Positions 1-6,074 of a DNA stretch of 6,754 nucleotides are shown here, piece after piece. The DNA is taken from assembly GCA_007124395.1 (NCBI GenBank), contig SLFF01000209.1, forward strand, positions 1 through 6,754, written 5' to 3'. Positions within the stretch are counted from its first letter, which is position 1. Every line of letters starts with the position of its first letter. Under the pieces are notes generated by a model. It was not told the DNA's origin, did not search any database, and saw only the letters and a program-made list of their open reading frames with translations. The position numbers and the translations under genes were made by a program. Source of the stretch: Thermomicrobiaceae bacterium. GTDB taxonomy: Bacteria; Chloroflexota; Chloroflexia; Thermomicrobiales; Thermomicrobiaceae.

Positions 1-12
1 AAGTCCCGAACG

Positions 13-41
13 CTGCAGAGCTGGCCCACTGGCTGTTGCAG
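13..41 (-). other. Hairpin just downstream of the MFS gene
   Basis: An imperfect inverted repeat begins a few bases after the MFS stop codon. The outer arms are CTGCA (13-17) and TGCAG (37-41). The inner arms AGCTGG (19-24) and CTGGCT (29-34) pair with two G-U wobbles around a CCCA loop. On the - strand it is followed by CGTTCGGGACTT, which has no T-tract, so it is not a classical intrinsic terminator. It may stabilise the 3' end of the MFS mRNA or mark a Rho-dependent end. Confidence 0.25.
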
Positions 42-44
42 TGC

Positions 45-1349
45 CTAGATCTTTCGATAGTTCTCGCTTAGTATGGCGACGATTCCGACCACCACGGCAA
101 GCCCGATTCCGGCGACACCGATGGTGATCGGCGCTCCAACCTGGTCGACGATCCAGGATACCGGCACGCTGCCGAGCGGCATCATCGAGAACGACATCAT
201 CCCCAGACTCATTACCCGGCCGTGATACTCCGGGCCAGCATTCATGATCAGCAGCGTGTTGTTCAGCGTCATGTAGCCGGAACCAGCTCCGCCGACCACC
301 ACGATCGCAACCAGCGCCAGAATGTATGACGGGCTGAAGGCGAAGATCGCCAGACTGACTCCGAAGGTCACTCCCAGTCCGAGTTGCAGCAACCCGCGGC
401 GCTCGACATTGCCGGCCGAGGCGATGATCAGCGAGCCGATTAATGCGCCGACCCCGTTGAGGGCCATCAACGTGCCGAGACCGGACGCGCCGACATCGAA
501 GACATCCTCGGCGAAGACCGGCATGATCTGGACATATGGCATTCCCAGAACGATCGGCGCCAGCGCCAGCAGCAGGAGAATTCGCAGCACCGGATGGTTC
601 TTGACGTAGCTGAGGCCGTCCTTGAGTTGATGGATGCCGGAATGCCTGCTTGGGTGGGCGGTCCCGGGTGGTACCCAGAAAAGGGCGGTGATCGCGATGG
701 CGTACATCGAGCCCATCAGCAGGAAGACACCACCGGAGCCGATCGCCGGAATACTCATCAGCAGTCCAGCTGCGGCCGGGCCGGCGATACGGGACATACT
801 CATCCCGGCGTTGTTGAGCGCCACCGCGTTCATCAGTGCATCACGCGGGACGACCTCAGCAATGTAGGCCTGTCTGGCGGGCATATTGAAGGCGAAGGCT
901 GTGCCCTGGACGAGCGCCATCACCACCAGATGCCATATCTCGATGAGATCGGTCAGGATCAGGACGCCTATCAGTGTGACGGCGATTCCGATCGCAAGCT
1001 GACTGAAGAGGATGACGTTCCGCTTGCGGACCCGATCGGCCACCACCCCGCCGATGAGCGAGAGGCTGAACATCGGGATGCCCATCCCGGCGGCAATGAG
1101 GCCCAGTACGGCAGCGATTCCGGAGATGTCATAGGCGACGAACCCGATGACCACAGACCCCATCTGCAGCGCGAACATGCTTGGAAGCATGCCGAACCAG
1201 AGCACCCGGAATTCCCGATGGCTGAGAGCAGAGAACATCTGCCGCCAGCCAGCCCGGACCACGACTTGCTCGGCTGCCCGCGCGGGTTTCTGTTCTGGTG
1301 AATCGCTGTTCGACGAGATCCTGAACGCTCCATTCCCGATCGGCACCAC
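45..1349 (-). CDS. MFS transporter, MFS_3 / EntS-like exporter family
   Basis: This is a 434-residue integral membrane protein of the major facilitator superfamily, probably a proton-driven exporter of a small molecule; the substrate cannot be read from the sequence. A cytoplasmic N-terminal tail of about 38 residues precedes the family-typical FSALSHREFRVLWFG entry into helix 1. A motif-A-like loop, GGVVADRVRKRN (residues 100-111), lies between helices 2 and 3. The MPARQAYIAEVVPR segment (156-169) and the GRVMSL loop (377-382) are typical of the MFS_3/EntS group. Alternating hydrophobic blocks across 55-430 fit about 12 helices, and the length is normal for the family. The first start is a GTG (1347-1349, with a second GTG right after) lacking a clear ribosome binding site. 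The ATG of residue 38 (1236-1238) would give a core-only protein and is a real alternative. The gene stands alone, divergent from the small + strand genes at 1496. Confidence 0.9.
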   Translation of the reverse strand: MVPIGNGAFRISSNSDSPEQKPARAAEQVVVRAGWRQMFSALSHREFRVLWFGMLPSMFALQMGSVVIGFVAYDISGIAAVLGLIAAGMGIPMFSLSLIGGVVADRVRKRNVILFSQLAIGIAVTLIGVLILTDLIEIWHLVVMALVQGTAFAFNMPARQAYIAEVVPRDALMNAVALNNAGMSMSRIAGPAAAGLLMSIPAIGSGGVFLLMGSMYAIAITALFWVPPGTAHPSRHSGIHQLKDGLSYVKNHPVLRILLLLALAPIVLGMPYVQIMPVFAEDVFDVGASGLGTLMALNGVGALIGSLIIASAGNVERRGLLQLGLGVTFGVSLAIFAFSPSYILALVAIVVVGGAGSGYMTLNNTLLIMNAGPEYHGRVMSLGMMSFSMMPLGSVPVSWIVDQVGAPITIGVAGIGLAVVVGIVAILSENYRKI

Positions 1350-1423
1350 CCACAGCGTCAGTATGGCCGGAACAGGATAGCAGAGATTCGAAGCAGTCGA
1401 ACTATTCTCCGGCCTGTTCCCGG

Positions 1424-1444
1424 TGTCTCGCTAGATTAGAGACA
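1424..1444. promoter_or_regulatory. Dyad in the divergent region upstream of the MFS gene
   Basis: TGTCTC (1424-1429) and GAGACA (1439-1444) form a 6-bp inverted repeat separated by 9 bp, with a shorter CTA-GAT-TAG dyad nested inside one base off centre. It lies about 75 bp upstream of the MFS start and 52 bp upstream of the small + strand frame, where an operator for either would sit. No convincing -35/-10 pair was found around it. Its function is inferred from position and symmetry only. Confidence 0.2.
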
Positions 1445-1495
1445 GATAGGCATTTCATTGCGGGTGCGATCCGCGCGTTGATCGCGGAGGCCGGG

Positions 1496-1678
1496 ATGCA
1501 TGAAGACATCAAGTAGAATCCGTGGATCTGGGTGGCTGGTATTGCCGGGACGATGTTGATCAGTGTGATTCTGGCCTGCCTGGTGATGTTTGCCCGCACG
1601 CTGGCGTATGGCGATTCGCTCGACGATACATCATCGGATGTGCTGCTTACGGCATGGGAATCGCGAAACTCCAGGTAA
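1496..1678 (+). pseudogene. Small single-span membrane protein frame interrupted by an in-frame TAG
   Basis: A GGAGG ribosome binding site (1486-1490) stands 5 bases before ATG 1496. The frame reads MHEDIK, then TAG (1514-1516), then stays open for 53 more codons to TAA (1676-1678). The part after TAG looks like a genuine small membrane protein: one hydrophobic span (WIWVAGIAGTMLISVILAC onward, about 23 residues), then R-T, then an acidic, serine-rich soluble tail ending in ESRNSR. Total length would be 60 residues with the stop read as an amino acid. Possible readings are a nonsense-mutated gene, a sequencing error, readthrough, or a shorter product starting at GTG 1532 or ATG 1553, neither with a visible ribosome binding site. 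The TAA overlaps an ATG (TAATG, 1676-1680) in frame with the following HTH gene, suggesting the two once formed, or still form, a coupled pair. I do not recognise the family. Confidence 0.45.
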
Positions 1679-1737
1679 TGAGCGGCAGCGGTGTCGCTCC
1701 GGAATTTCGGCTTGATCAAGAAAGAGCAACCATCACT

Positions 1738-1953
1738 ATGACTGCACACGAGAACTGGGCCGCGAGACTCATGCATCAGGAGACGTTCACTCCGGCCGAG
1801 CTGGCCGAGCTGCTCAATATGAGCGAGGCGTTCATCGCACAAGAAGTACACAAGGGTGAGCTCGAAGGCCTGAAGATCGGCAATGACATTGTGGATATCC
1901 CGCGAGATTCCGTACTGGCGTGGATGAAGCGTCGCGAGGAAGCGTCAGAGTAG
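1738..1953 (+). CDS. Small helix-turn-helix protein, excisionase/MerR-like (first of a tandem pair)
   Basis: This is a 71-residue predicted DNA-binding protein. Residues 17-34 (FTPAELAELLNMSEAFIA) form the helix-turn-helix. They are followed by a small wing with KIGNDIVDIPRDSVLAWM (46-63), the layout of HTH_17/excisionase-type domains that bind DNA or act as recombination or transcription factors. The usual Y/R of the recognition helix is replaced by FIAQEV, so it is a divergent member. It aligns end to end with the next gene, sharing ELA-LL, S--FI--EV, K-G, DIPR--VL-W and RE-A. ATG 1738 was chosen because it matches the N-terminal length of the paralog, although its ribosome binding site is weak. 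ATG 1678, 20 codons upstream and overlapping the stop of the small membrane frame, is the alternative. No integrase or phage gene lies nearby, so a regulatory role is more likely than excision. Confidence 0.75.
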   Translation: MTAHENWAARLMHQETFTPAELAELLNMSEAFIAQEVHKGELEGLKIGNDIVDIPRDSVLAWMKRREEASE

Positions 1954-1971
1954 AGTTTCCATAATTTCATC

Positions 1972-2000
1972 TGGACAAACACCCGCGCCCGGACTATTAT
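1972..2000 (+). promoter_or_regulatory. Sigma70-type promoter of the second HTH gene
   Basis: The -35 TGGACA (1972-1977, 5 of 6 consensus bases) and -10 TATTAT (1995-2000, 5 of 6) are separated by exactly 17 bp. Transcription should start near 2007, giving a leader of about 63 bases before ATG 2070. It lies just after the stop of the first HTH gene, so the second can be expressed independently. Confidence 0.65.
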
Positions 2001-2031
2001 AGACATAACGTTATTCAGCTCATCCAATTGT

Positions 2032-2064
2032 GGAGGCACTTGCCTCCGGTCTCTGAAAGGAGGC
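2032..2064 (+). promoter_or_regulatory. Leader with Shine-Dalgarno mimic and two exclusive hairpins
   Basis: GGAGGCA (2032-2038) and TGCCTCC (2041-2047) form a near-perfect inverted repeat. In RNA this is a 6-bp GGAGGC/GCCTCC stem with an ACUU loop. The true ribosome binding site, AAAGGAGG with following C (GGAGGC at 2059-2064), repeats the first arm exactly. GCCTCC (2042-2047) can therefore pair either with the upstream mimic or with the real site, across an 11-base loop. The first pairing leaves the ribosome binding site free; the second hides it. At DNA level the same 16-bp dyad could be an operator for the HTH proteins. The sequence complementarity is exact; the switching role is inferred. 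Confidence 0.5.
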
Positions 2065-2069
2065 CAGTC

Positions 2070-2297
2070 ATGGTTCGACTTCATCGAAAGCGAGCCGAGG
2101 AGCTGTTGCGTCAGCAATATTACCGGCCGCGGGAACTGGCAGATCTGCTTGGAACCAGTGTGGGCTTCATCAACCACGAAGTGTCCAGCAATCGGTTGAA
2201 GGCACGGAAGTTCGGTGGATCAACGATCGATATCCCTCGTGCGGCCGTGCTCGAATGGCTAGCCACACGGGAGCGAGCGAACGTCGGTCCACACTAG
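2070..2297 (+). CDS. Small helix-turn-helix protein, excisionase/MerR-like (second of a tandem pair)
   Basis: This 75-residue protein is a paralog of the preceding gene. The helix-turn-helix lies at residues 18-35 (YRPRELADLLGTSVGFIN). It is followed by KFGGSTIDIPRAAVLEWL (47-64), the wing and final helix of HTH_17-type domains. The N-terminus is strongly basic (MVRLHRKR), as expected for DNA contact. The start is well supported: ATG 2070 follows an AAAGGAGG ribosome binding site at 2056-2063 with 6 bases between. It has its own promoter (1972-2000) and a strong terminator at 2323-2356, so it is probably a single-gene transcript, with readthrough from the first HTH gene possible. Likely a transcription factor or nucleoid-binding protein; target unknown. 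Confidence 0.82.
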   Translation: MVRLHRKRAEELLRQQYYRPRELADLLGTSVGFINHEVSSNRLKARKFGGSTIDIPRAAVLEWLATRERANVGPH

Positions 2298-2321
2298 CGT
2301 CATCAGGTGGTCTAGTGACGC
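2292..2321 (+). other. Two overlapping inverted repeats at the HTH stop codon
   Basis: CACTAG (2292-2297) pairs with CTAGTG (2312-2317), and GCGTCA (2297-2302) pairs with TGACGC (2316-2321). The two stems overlap and exclude each other. The left arms include the TAG stop of the second HTH gene. They sit directly before the intrinsic terminator and may shape the mRNA 3' end. Confidence 0.3.
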
Positions 2322-2322
2322 A

Positions 2323-2356
2323 AAAGCCCGGCGACATGAATTAGTCGCCGGGCTTT
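2323..2356. terminator. Bidirectional intrinsic terminator between convergent genes
   Basis: A perfect 13-bp stem, AAAGCCCGGCGAC (2323-2335) with GTCGCCGGGCTTT (2344-2356), encloses the 8-base loop ATGAATTA. On the + strand it ends in TTTCTTAT; on the - strand the complement ends in CTTTTG. It therefore can stop transcription from the second HTH gene (stop at 2297) and from the acetyltransferase gene on the other strand (stop at 2384). Confidence 0.92.
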
Positions 2357-2383
2357 CTTATCTCGTCTGAATTCTGGTTCAGA

Positions 2384-3079
2384 TCAGGCGTTGAGATCGC
2401 CGGTGGAACGCAGGCCCTCGCCGAGGAGCTGGTTGAAATCTCCAGCCACACAGCCCATGTAGATCTCGTCCCACAACCGGGCACCTTCGAGATGGCAGTC
2501 CCGTCGTCGGCTGAACTCCCGAAATCCCGCGCGCTGAAAGGCCCCGCGGGCGGAGTAGTTGTACTCGAACACGCTCAGCATCACGTGATGCAGGCCAAGC
2601 GCGTTGAATGCGTAATCGAGCACGAGCCGGGTCGATTCGCTGCCATAGCCTCTGCCACGGCAATCCGACTCTCCGATGATCAGCGAGAATTCAGCAACCT
2701 GATCACCGTAGTCGATCTCGGTCAGCGCGGCGCCGCCGATCGCTCGCCAGCTACCGAGTTCGTAGACGGTGAAGTAGATATCTTCACTATCGCCGAAATC
2801 TGGCGAGAACTCGAATTCGATGTCGACCGAGTCGAACGCTGCGCCGGGAAGCTCACGATCTTCGCCGTAGTAGCTCAACCAGTTCTGATACTTGTCGAGC
2901 AAATCGGCATTGAGTGGTCCCAGTGCCACGGCCTCACCGATCAGGTCTATCTGGGGACGCTCCGCAGGCCGGTTGTCAGACGTCTCCGGCGAGAACCATC
3001 GGCTCGTCCGGCTATCTCCAAGACGATCGTCAATGGATCCCGTGCGGCCTTCTGGCTTCAGGTACGGGAAGAAGGTCAA
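2384..3079 (-). CDS. GNAT family N-acetyltransferase, RimJ/RimL type (Acetyltransf_3)
   Basis: This cytoplasmic enzyme transfers an acetyl group from acetyl-CoA to an amine; the substrate is not evident. With the TTG start it has 231 residues. The fold begins near residue 45 with IDLIGEAVALGPLN, the usual first strand of RimJ/RimL-like members. The acetyl-CoA pyrophosphate loop is CRGRGYGSE (140-148), followed by LVLDYAFNALGLHHVMLSVF. The family-typical N-A--AF---GF segment appears as NYSARGAFQRAGFREF, and the last strand as WDEIYMG. TTG 3077-3079 is preferred because AAAGGA precedes it by 7 bases; ATG 3130 in the same frame has no ribosome binding site but would add 17 residues. About 45 residues before the domain are unassigned and charged. 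It follows the HMG-CoA lyase gene by 99 bases on the same strand, with no terminator between, and ends at the strong shared terminator, so the two are probably co-transcribed. Confidence 0.85.
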   Translation of the reverse strand: MTFFPYLKPEGRTGSIDDRLGDSRTSRWFSPETSDNRPAERPQIDLIGEAVALGPLNADLLDKYQNWLSYYGEDRELPGAAFDSVDIEFEFSPDFGDSEDIYFTVYELGSWRAIGGAALTEIDYGDQVAEFSLIIGESDCRGRGYGSESTRLVLDYAFNALGLHHVMLSVFEYNYSARGAFQRAGFREFSRRRDCHLEGARLWDEIYMGCVAGDFNQLLGEGLRSTGDLNA

Positions 3080-3189
3080 CGCTGCATCCTTTCTGCTGCT
3101 CGCCCGGAGCCGACACGGTTCGTGACCCATTCGTGTTCATCATTGAACATGCGGTCTCGAACGTCCGGGCAGGCACATTCACGCGGCAT
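3076..3189 (-). CDS. Possible 37-residue ORF bridging lyase and acetyltransferase genes
   Basis: An ATG (3187-3189) inside the last codons of the lyase opens a different frame of 37 residues (MPRECACPDVRDR, then FNDEHEWVTNRV and so on). Its TGA (3076-3078) overlaps the TTG start of the acetyltransferase (TTGA). An internal ATG at 3148-3150 would give 24 residues. The overlap geometry is that of translational coupling, but no ribosome binding site precedes either ATG and the sequence matches no family I know. It may be chance. Confidence 0.2.
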   Translation of the reverse strand: MPRECACPDVRDRMFNDEHEWVTNRVGSGRAAERMQR

Positions 3190-4063
3190 GTCGATATCCG
3201 ATCTCCGGATAAACCGCGCGAAGCTGAGCTATTGCGTTCAATACGCCGATTTCATCAATTCCTGTTTCAATTCCCAGCCCGTGTACGAGCTTGAGGAGTT
3301 TCTCTGTTGCCAGGTTTCCGGCTGCTCCAGGAGCAAACGGACAACCACCGAGGCCACCGGCCGCGGCATCGAACGTCGTAATGCCATGATCCAGGCCGAT
3401 CATGACATTGGCGATGGCCAAGCCATCAGTATCGTGCAGGTGCAGGGCCAGCCGTTCCACGGGCATGCGCTGACAGGCCAGCTCCAGAAGTGCGTTTACC
3501 TGGAGTGGCGTAGCCCGGCCGAGCGTATCCGCCAGGGCCACTTCGTGGCAGCCGATCTCGAACAATCGCTCGGCAACTCGCACTGCGTCTTCCGGTTCAA
3601 CATCGCCGGTGTATGGGCAGTTGGTTGCCGTGGACACATAGCCTCTGATCCAGACACCATCCAGCCGCGCGCGTTCCACGATGGGACGAAAGCGCGCGAA
3701 TGTTTCATCGATGGTGGCGTTCACGTTGTTCTGGCTGAACGTTTCCGAGGCAGACGTGAAGAGCGCGATTGCGCGGCATCCGGCCTCACGGGCACGATCG
3801 TAACCGCGCTCGTTCGGAACCAGCACGGGGTAGCGGACATTGGCGTGGTGGGTGATGGATCGGCAGACGTCGCTTGCGTCTGCCATCGTAGGTACGGCTT
3901 TCGGGCTGACGAAGCTGGTAACTTCGACAACGGGACAGCCGGCGACAGACAAACTGTCGATAAATGCGGTTTTGTGTTCCGTGGCAACGTGGATCGGCTC
4001 GTTCTGCAAGCCATCCCGCGGGCCGACTTCGACCACGCGTACGCGCCCCGGAAGTCGCGACAT
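3179..4063 (-). CDS. mvaB: Hydroxymethylglutaryl-CoA lyase (EC 4.1.3.4)
   Basis: The enzyme cleaves 3-hydroxy-3-methylglutaryl-CoA to acetoacetate and acetyl-CoA, the last step of leucine breakdown; it is a cytoplasmic, divalent-metal TIM barrel. Length is 294 residues, normal for the family. With a constant offset of 25 from the human enzyme, every known key residue is present: R16 and D17 in EVGPRDGLQNE, E47, D179 in ADTLG, metal ligands H208 and H210 in LHLHDTDG, catalytic C241 in GGLGGCPFAPGAAGN, metal ligand N250 and E254. ATG 4061-4063 is preferred, with AGGGTG about 7 bases upstream. A TTG at 4093 would add ten residues. The 249 bp between this gene and the carboxypeptidase hold no convincing gene or promoter; a TAAAAT on the - strand there has no matching -35. 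No other leucine-degradation gene is in the window. The related citramalate/homocitrate synthases are excluded by the C-terminal cysteine signature. Confidence 0.95.
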   Translation of the reverse strand: MSRLPGRVRVVEVGPRDGLQNEPIHVATEHKTAFIDSLSVAGCPVVEVTSFVSPKAVPTMADASDVCRSITHHANVRYPVLVPNERGYDRAREAGCRAIALFTSASETFSQNNVNATIDETFARFRPIVERARLDGVWIRGYVSTATNCPYTGDVEPEDAVRVAERLFEIGCHEVALADTLGRATPLQVNALLELACQRMPVERLALHLHDTDGLAIANVMIGLDHGITTFDAAAGGLGGCPFAPGAAGNLATEKLLKLVHGLGIETGIDEIGVLNAIAQLRAVYPEIGYRHAA

Positions 4064-4312
4064 TATTGGCACCCTGGTGCTCCCCTGGCCCAACCCCTGT
4101 ACGTTTCAGTCCCCCTGTGTCTCAGGAACGCGCATGAGTCCCGAGACGTTCCCTAGCGTAACAGGATAGCGGCGACATGTACAGTGATTTTATGCGCGGA
4201 TTTCTGCGACGAGTGCGTAACTGCACGACGCCAGACCTGCGCCTGTCGTTCGTACAGGGGTGGATATGTGACGAGGTGGCAACGGTCAGGGGTGTTCGTT
4301 CAGGGGGCGTAC

Positions 4313-5941
4313 TCAGCTTTGCCGTTGCCACTCCAGATAGTGCCGGCCAATGTTTCCCATTTCTACGCGCCAGTTCCCGGGGTTCGATGGGGTGTAGGTC
4401 AGGCAGCGCCGTTCGAAACATTGCACCAGCACATCCTGTGGTGCTCCGCCAACTGGGACACGCATCCAGACTGGCTCAGTGATCGGTAATCCGATGATCG
4501 CATAGCGTGGAGAGAACAGCGGTCCATCGACTTCCTGGCCGCGCTCTATCACGATTCCTTCACGATCGAGGAAATCATCGAACACATCCGCGATTCCATG
4601 GCTAGTTGATGCCGCAATTTCACGTAGCTGGACATCGTGTTTGGTGAACCGCGCCCGGTGCTGGACCTCGTTTTCAGCGGTGAATGCGAGGCTGATGGCC
4701 GTGCCGGACGCCTGATGTGACGTGTCCTGAAGCGCAGCCATGTCTGCATAGGTCGGAGAGTCCGAGACAACATCTCCGGCAACGGCGACGTGGGCTGGTC
4801 CACGGTAGATGAATGCGGCATCGCCGATTTGCCGGTTGCCGGTGATCAGCTCGCGCGCGAGGTGCCCACCCGTCACATACCAGCCAGAGGTAATCAATCC
4901 GTCCGGATCGTTGATTTCCATCCGTCCCTTGTCGAAATACTGGACAAGGCGTTCCCCATCGACGGCCTCTCGATACGGTTCCGGGCGCACCCCGCTGGCT
5001 GGTTCGGGCCCCCAGAACCAGCTCCGGACATCCAGCCCAAGCTCGATCGGGCCATCAGTGCGTGTTCGCCACCATTCGAATGTCTCAGCGGCTCTGGCTG
5101 CATCGGTGGCCGGAGGTGGGATCGACCATCCGTAATCCAGCAGATCGATGGCGTCGGGATACCAGCGCTCGAATGTCGACCCGAGGAGGACGACGATCAG
5201 CGTCCGGCCGTCGCGCTCAACCAGCTGGATGAGACAGAGTCCGGCGTTGTTGGTCCAGCCAGTCTTCCCACCGAGCACGCCATCGTATTGCTTCGGAAGC
5301 TGGTTGCTGTGCTCGAAGGTAAATCCCTCGCCTCTGAACGTGGTAGCTCCGAACGGTTGCATCAATAGAGGATGGTTCATGACTTCCTTTGTCAGGAGCA
5401 TGAGATCGTGGGCCGACGAGAAGTGACCTGGTTCGTCCAGTCCATGAGGGTTGCGGAAGCTGGAGTTCTGCATCCCCAGCTCCGTGGCGCGCGTGTTCAT
5501 CATTTCAATGAATACGCCTCTGGCAGTATTGCTCTCATGATGGGGACTACCTCCGGCAGCTCGCGCCAGTGCGGCGGCGGCATCGTTGCCACTGCGCATC
5601 ATCAGCCCGTGCAGGAGTGTGCGCACTGTATAGGTATCGCCGGGTTGCACCCATATGGACGATTCGCCGACCAGATCACCGCGAACAATGGTGATCTGCT
5701 GGTTCATCGAGAGCGTCTCAACCACCAGGAGTCCGGTCATTACCTTGGTAAGGCTCGCCATTGGGATCTGCTGGTGCGCCCCGGTGCTGTCAAGCACCGC
5801 ATCGTGGGTGACATCGTAGATGATCCAGTGGGAGGCACGAATGCCAGACGCCGACACGGAGTGCGTCAACGAAGTGACGAACGATGATGCGACAAGGAAG
5901 ATGGATATCAGCAGTAGTAAGGCACAACGTGTCCTGCCCAT
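4313..5941 (-). CDS. Secreted D-alanyl-D-alanine carboxypeptidase, peptidase S11, with long C-terminal extension
   Basis: This serine peptidase removes the terminal D-Ala from peptidoglycan stem peptides outside the membrane. Counting from the first possible Met (5962), the catalytic motifs are S70-L-T-K73, S124-G-N126 and K233-T-G235, all intact and normally spaced. The chosen start is the ATG at 5939-5941 (residue 8), because AAAGG stands 6 bases before it and it gives a clean signal peptide (MGRTR, then the hydrophobic CALLLLISIFLVASS, with cleavage probably near SVSASG). The earlier ATG has no ribosome binding site. The S11 catalytic part ends near residue 280. About 270 further residues replace the usual PBP5 C-terminal domain. 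They contain two similar half-motifs, RLVQYFDKGRMEI (338-350) and DVLVQCFERRCLTY (510-523), the latter followed by NWRVEMGNIGRHYLEW. I recognise that pattern from extracellular proteins of Thermomicrobia-like Chloroflexota. No C-terminal membrane anchor is seen. The gene is divergent from the rRNA operon. Confidence 0.92.
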   Translation of the reverse strand: MGRTRCALLLLISIFLVASSFVTSLTHSVSASGIRASHWIIYDVTHDAVLDSTGAHQQIPMASLTKVMTGLLVVETLSMNQQITIVRGDLVGESSIWVQPGDTYTVRTLLHGLMMRSGNDAAAALARAAGGSPHHESNTARGVFIEMMNTRATELGMQNSSFRNPHGLDEPGHFSSAHDLMLLTKEVMNHPLLMQPFGATTFRGEGFTFEHSNQLPKQYDGVLGGKTGWTNNAGLCLIQLVERDGRTLIVVLLGSTFERWYPDAIDLLDYGWSIPPPATDAARAAETFEWWRTRTDGPIELGLDVRSWFWGPEPASGVRPEPYREAVDGERLVQYFDKGRMEINDPDGLITSGWYVTGGHLARELITGNRQIGDAAFIYRGPAHVAVAGDVVSDSPTYADMAALQDTSHQASGTAISLAFTAENEVQHRARFTKHDVQLREIAASTSHGIADVFDDFLDREGIVIERGQEVDGPLFSPRYAIIGLPITEPVWMRVPVGGAPQDVLVQCFERRCLTYTPSNPGNWRVEMGNIGRHYLEWQRQS

Positions 5942-6001
5942 TGGCAGCCTTTGTCCCTTCATAAACGAACTGGATACGTGGATTGCTGTCTGCCCGAAGA
6001 C

Positions 6002-6029
6002 ATCTTACCGCGAAGCTGATTCGGTGCAA
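6002..6029 (-). promoter_or_regulatory. Candidate promoter of the carboxypeptidase gene
   Basis: On the - strand, TTGCAC (6024-6029) and TAAGAT (6002-6007) are separated by 16 bp. The -10 hexamer is identical to that of two rRNA promoters on the other strand. It would start transcription near 5995, about 54 bases before the preferred ATG. The -35 matches only three consensus bases. Confidence 0.4.
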
Positions 6030-6033
6030 CTGC

Positions 6034-6045
6034 TCTCTATAGAGA
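6034..6045. promoter_or_regulatory. 12-bp perfect palindrome between divergent promoters
   Basis: TCTCTATAGAGA is fully self-complementary. It lies 4 bp upstream of the carboxypeptidase -35 and 29 bp upstream of the first rRNA -35, so a dimeric regulator bound there could act on both. Function is inferred from position. Confidence 0.3.
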
Positions 6046-6074
6046 AGGAGTATGGAGAGTTACTGAAAGTCGCC

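Noticed and set aside
594..1301. Open frame of 235 codons on the + strand opposite the MFS gene
   Set aside because: The product is a low-complexity, His/Asp/Glu/Gly-rich sequence typical of the complement of a hydrophobic membrane-protein gene.
1712..1740. TTGATC and ACTATG as a promoter for the first HTH gene
   Set aside because: The -10 would overlap the start codon, and both boxes match poorly.
1402..1851. Open frame of 149 codons on the - strand
   Set aside because: It is antisense to the small membrane frame and the first HTH gene, which have better coding character and, for the HTH gene, a clear paralog.
4118..4151. Interleaved inverted repeats (GTCTC/GAGAC and GGAAC/GTTCC) upstream of the lyase gene
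   Set aside because: The arms are only 5 bp, the pairings cross each other, and they match no known regulatory RNA; not strong enough to list as a feature.
2492..4156. Long open frame of 554 codons on the + strand
   Set aside because: It lies antisense to both the acetyltransferase and HMG-CoA lyase genes, whose proteins carry all expected family residues; its translation resembles no protein family and it is the usual high-GC shadow frame.
1371..4170. Shared AACAGGATAGC upstream of the MFS gene (1371-1381) and lyase gene (4160-4170)
   Set aside because: The distances to the start codons differ greatly (about 21 versus 97 bp) and neither copy has a fitting -35 box, so chance is the simplest explanation.
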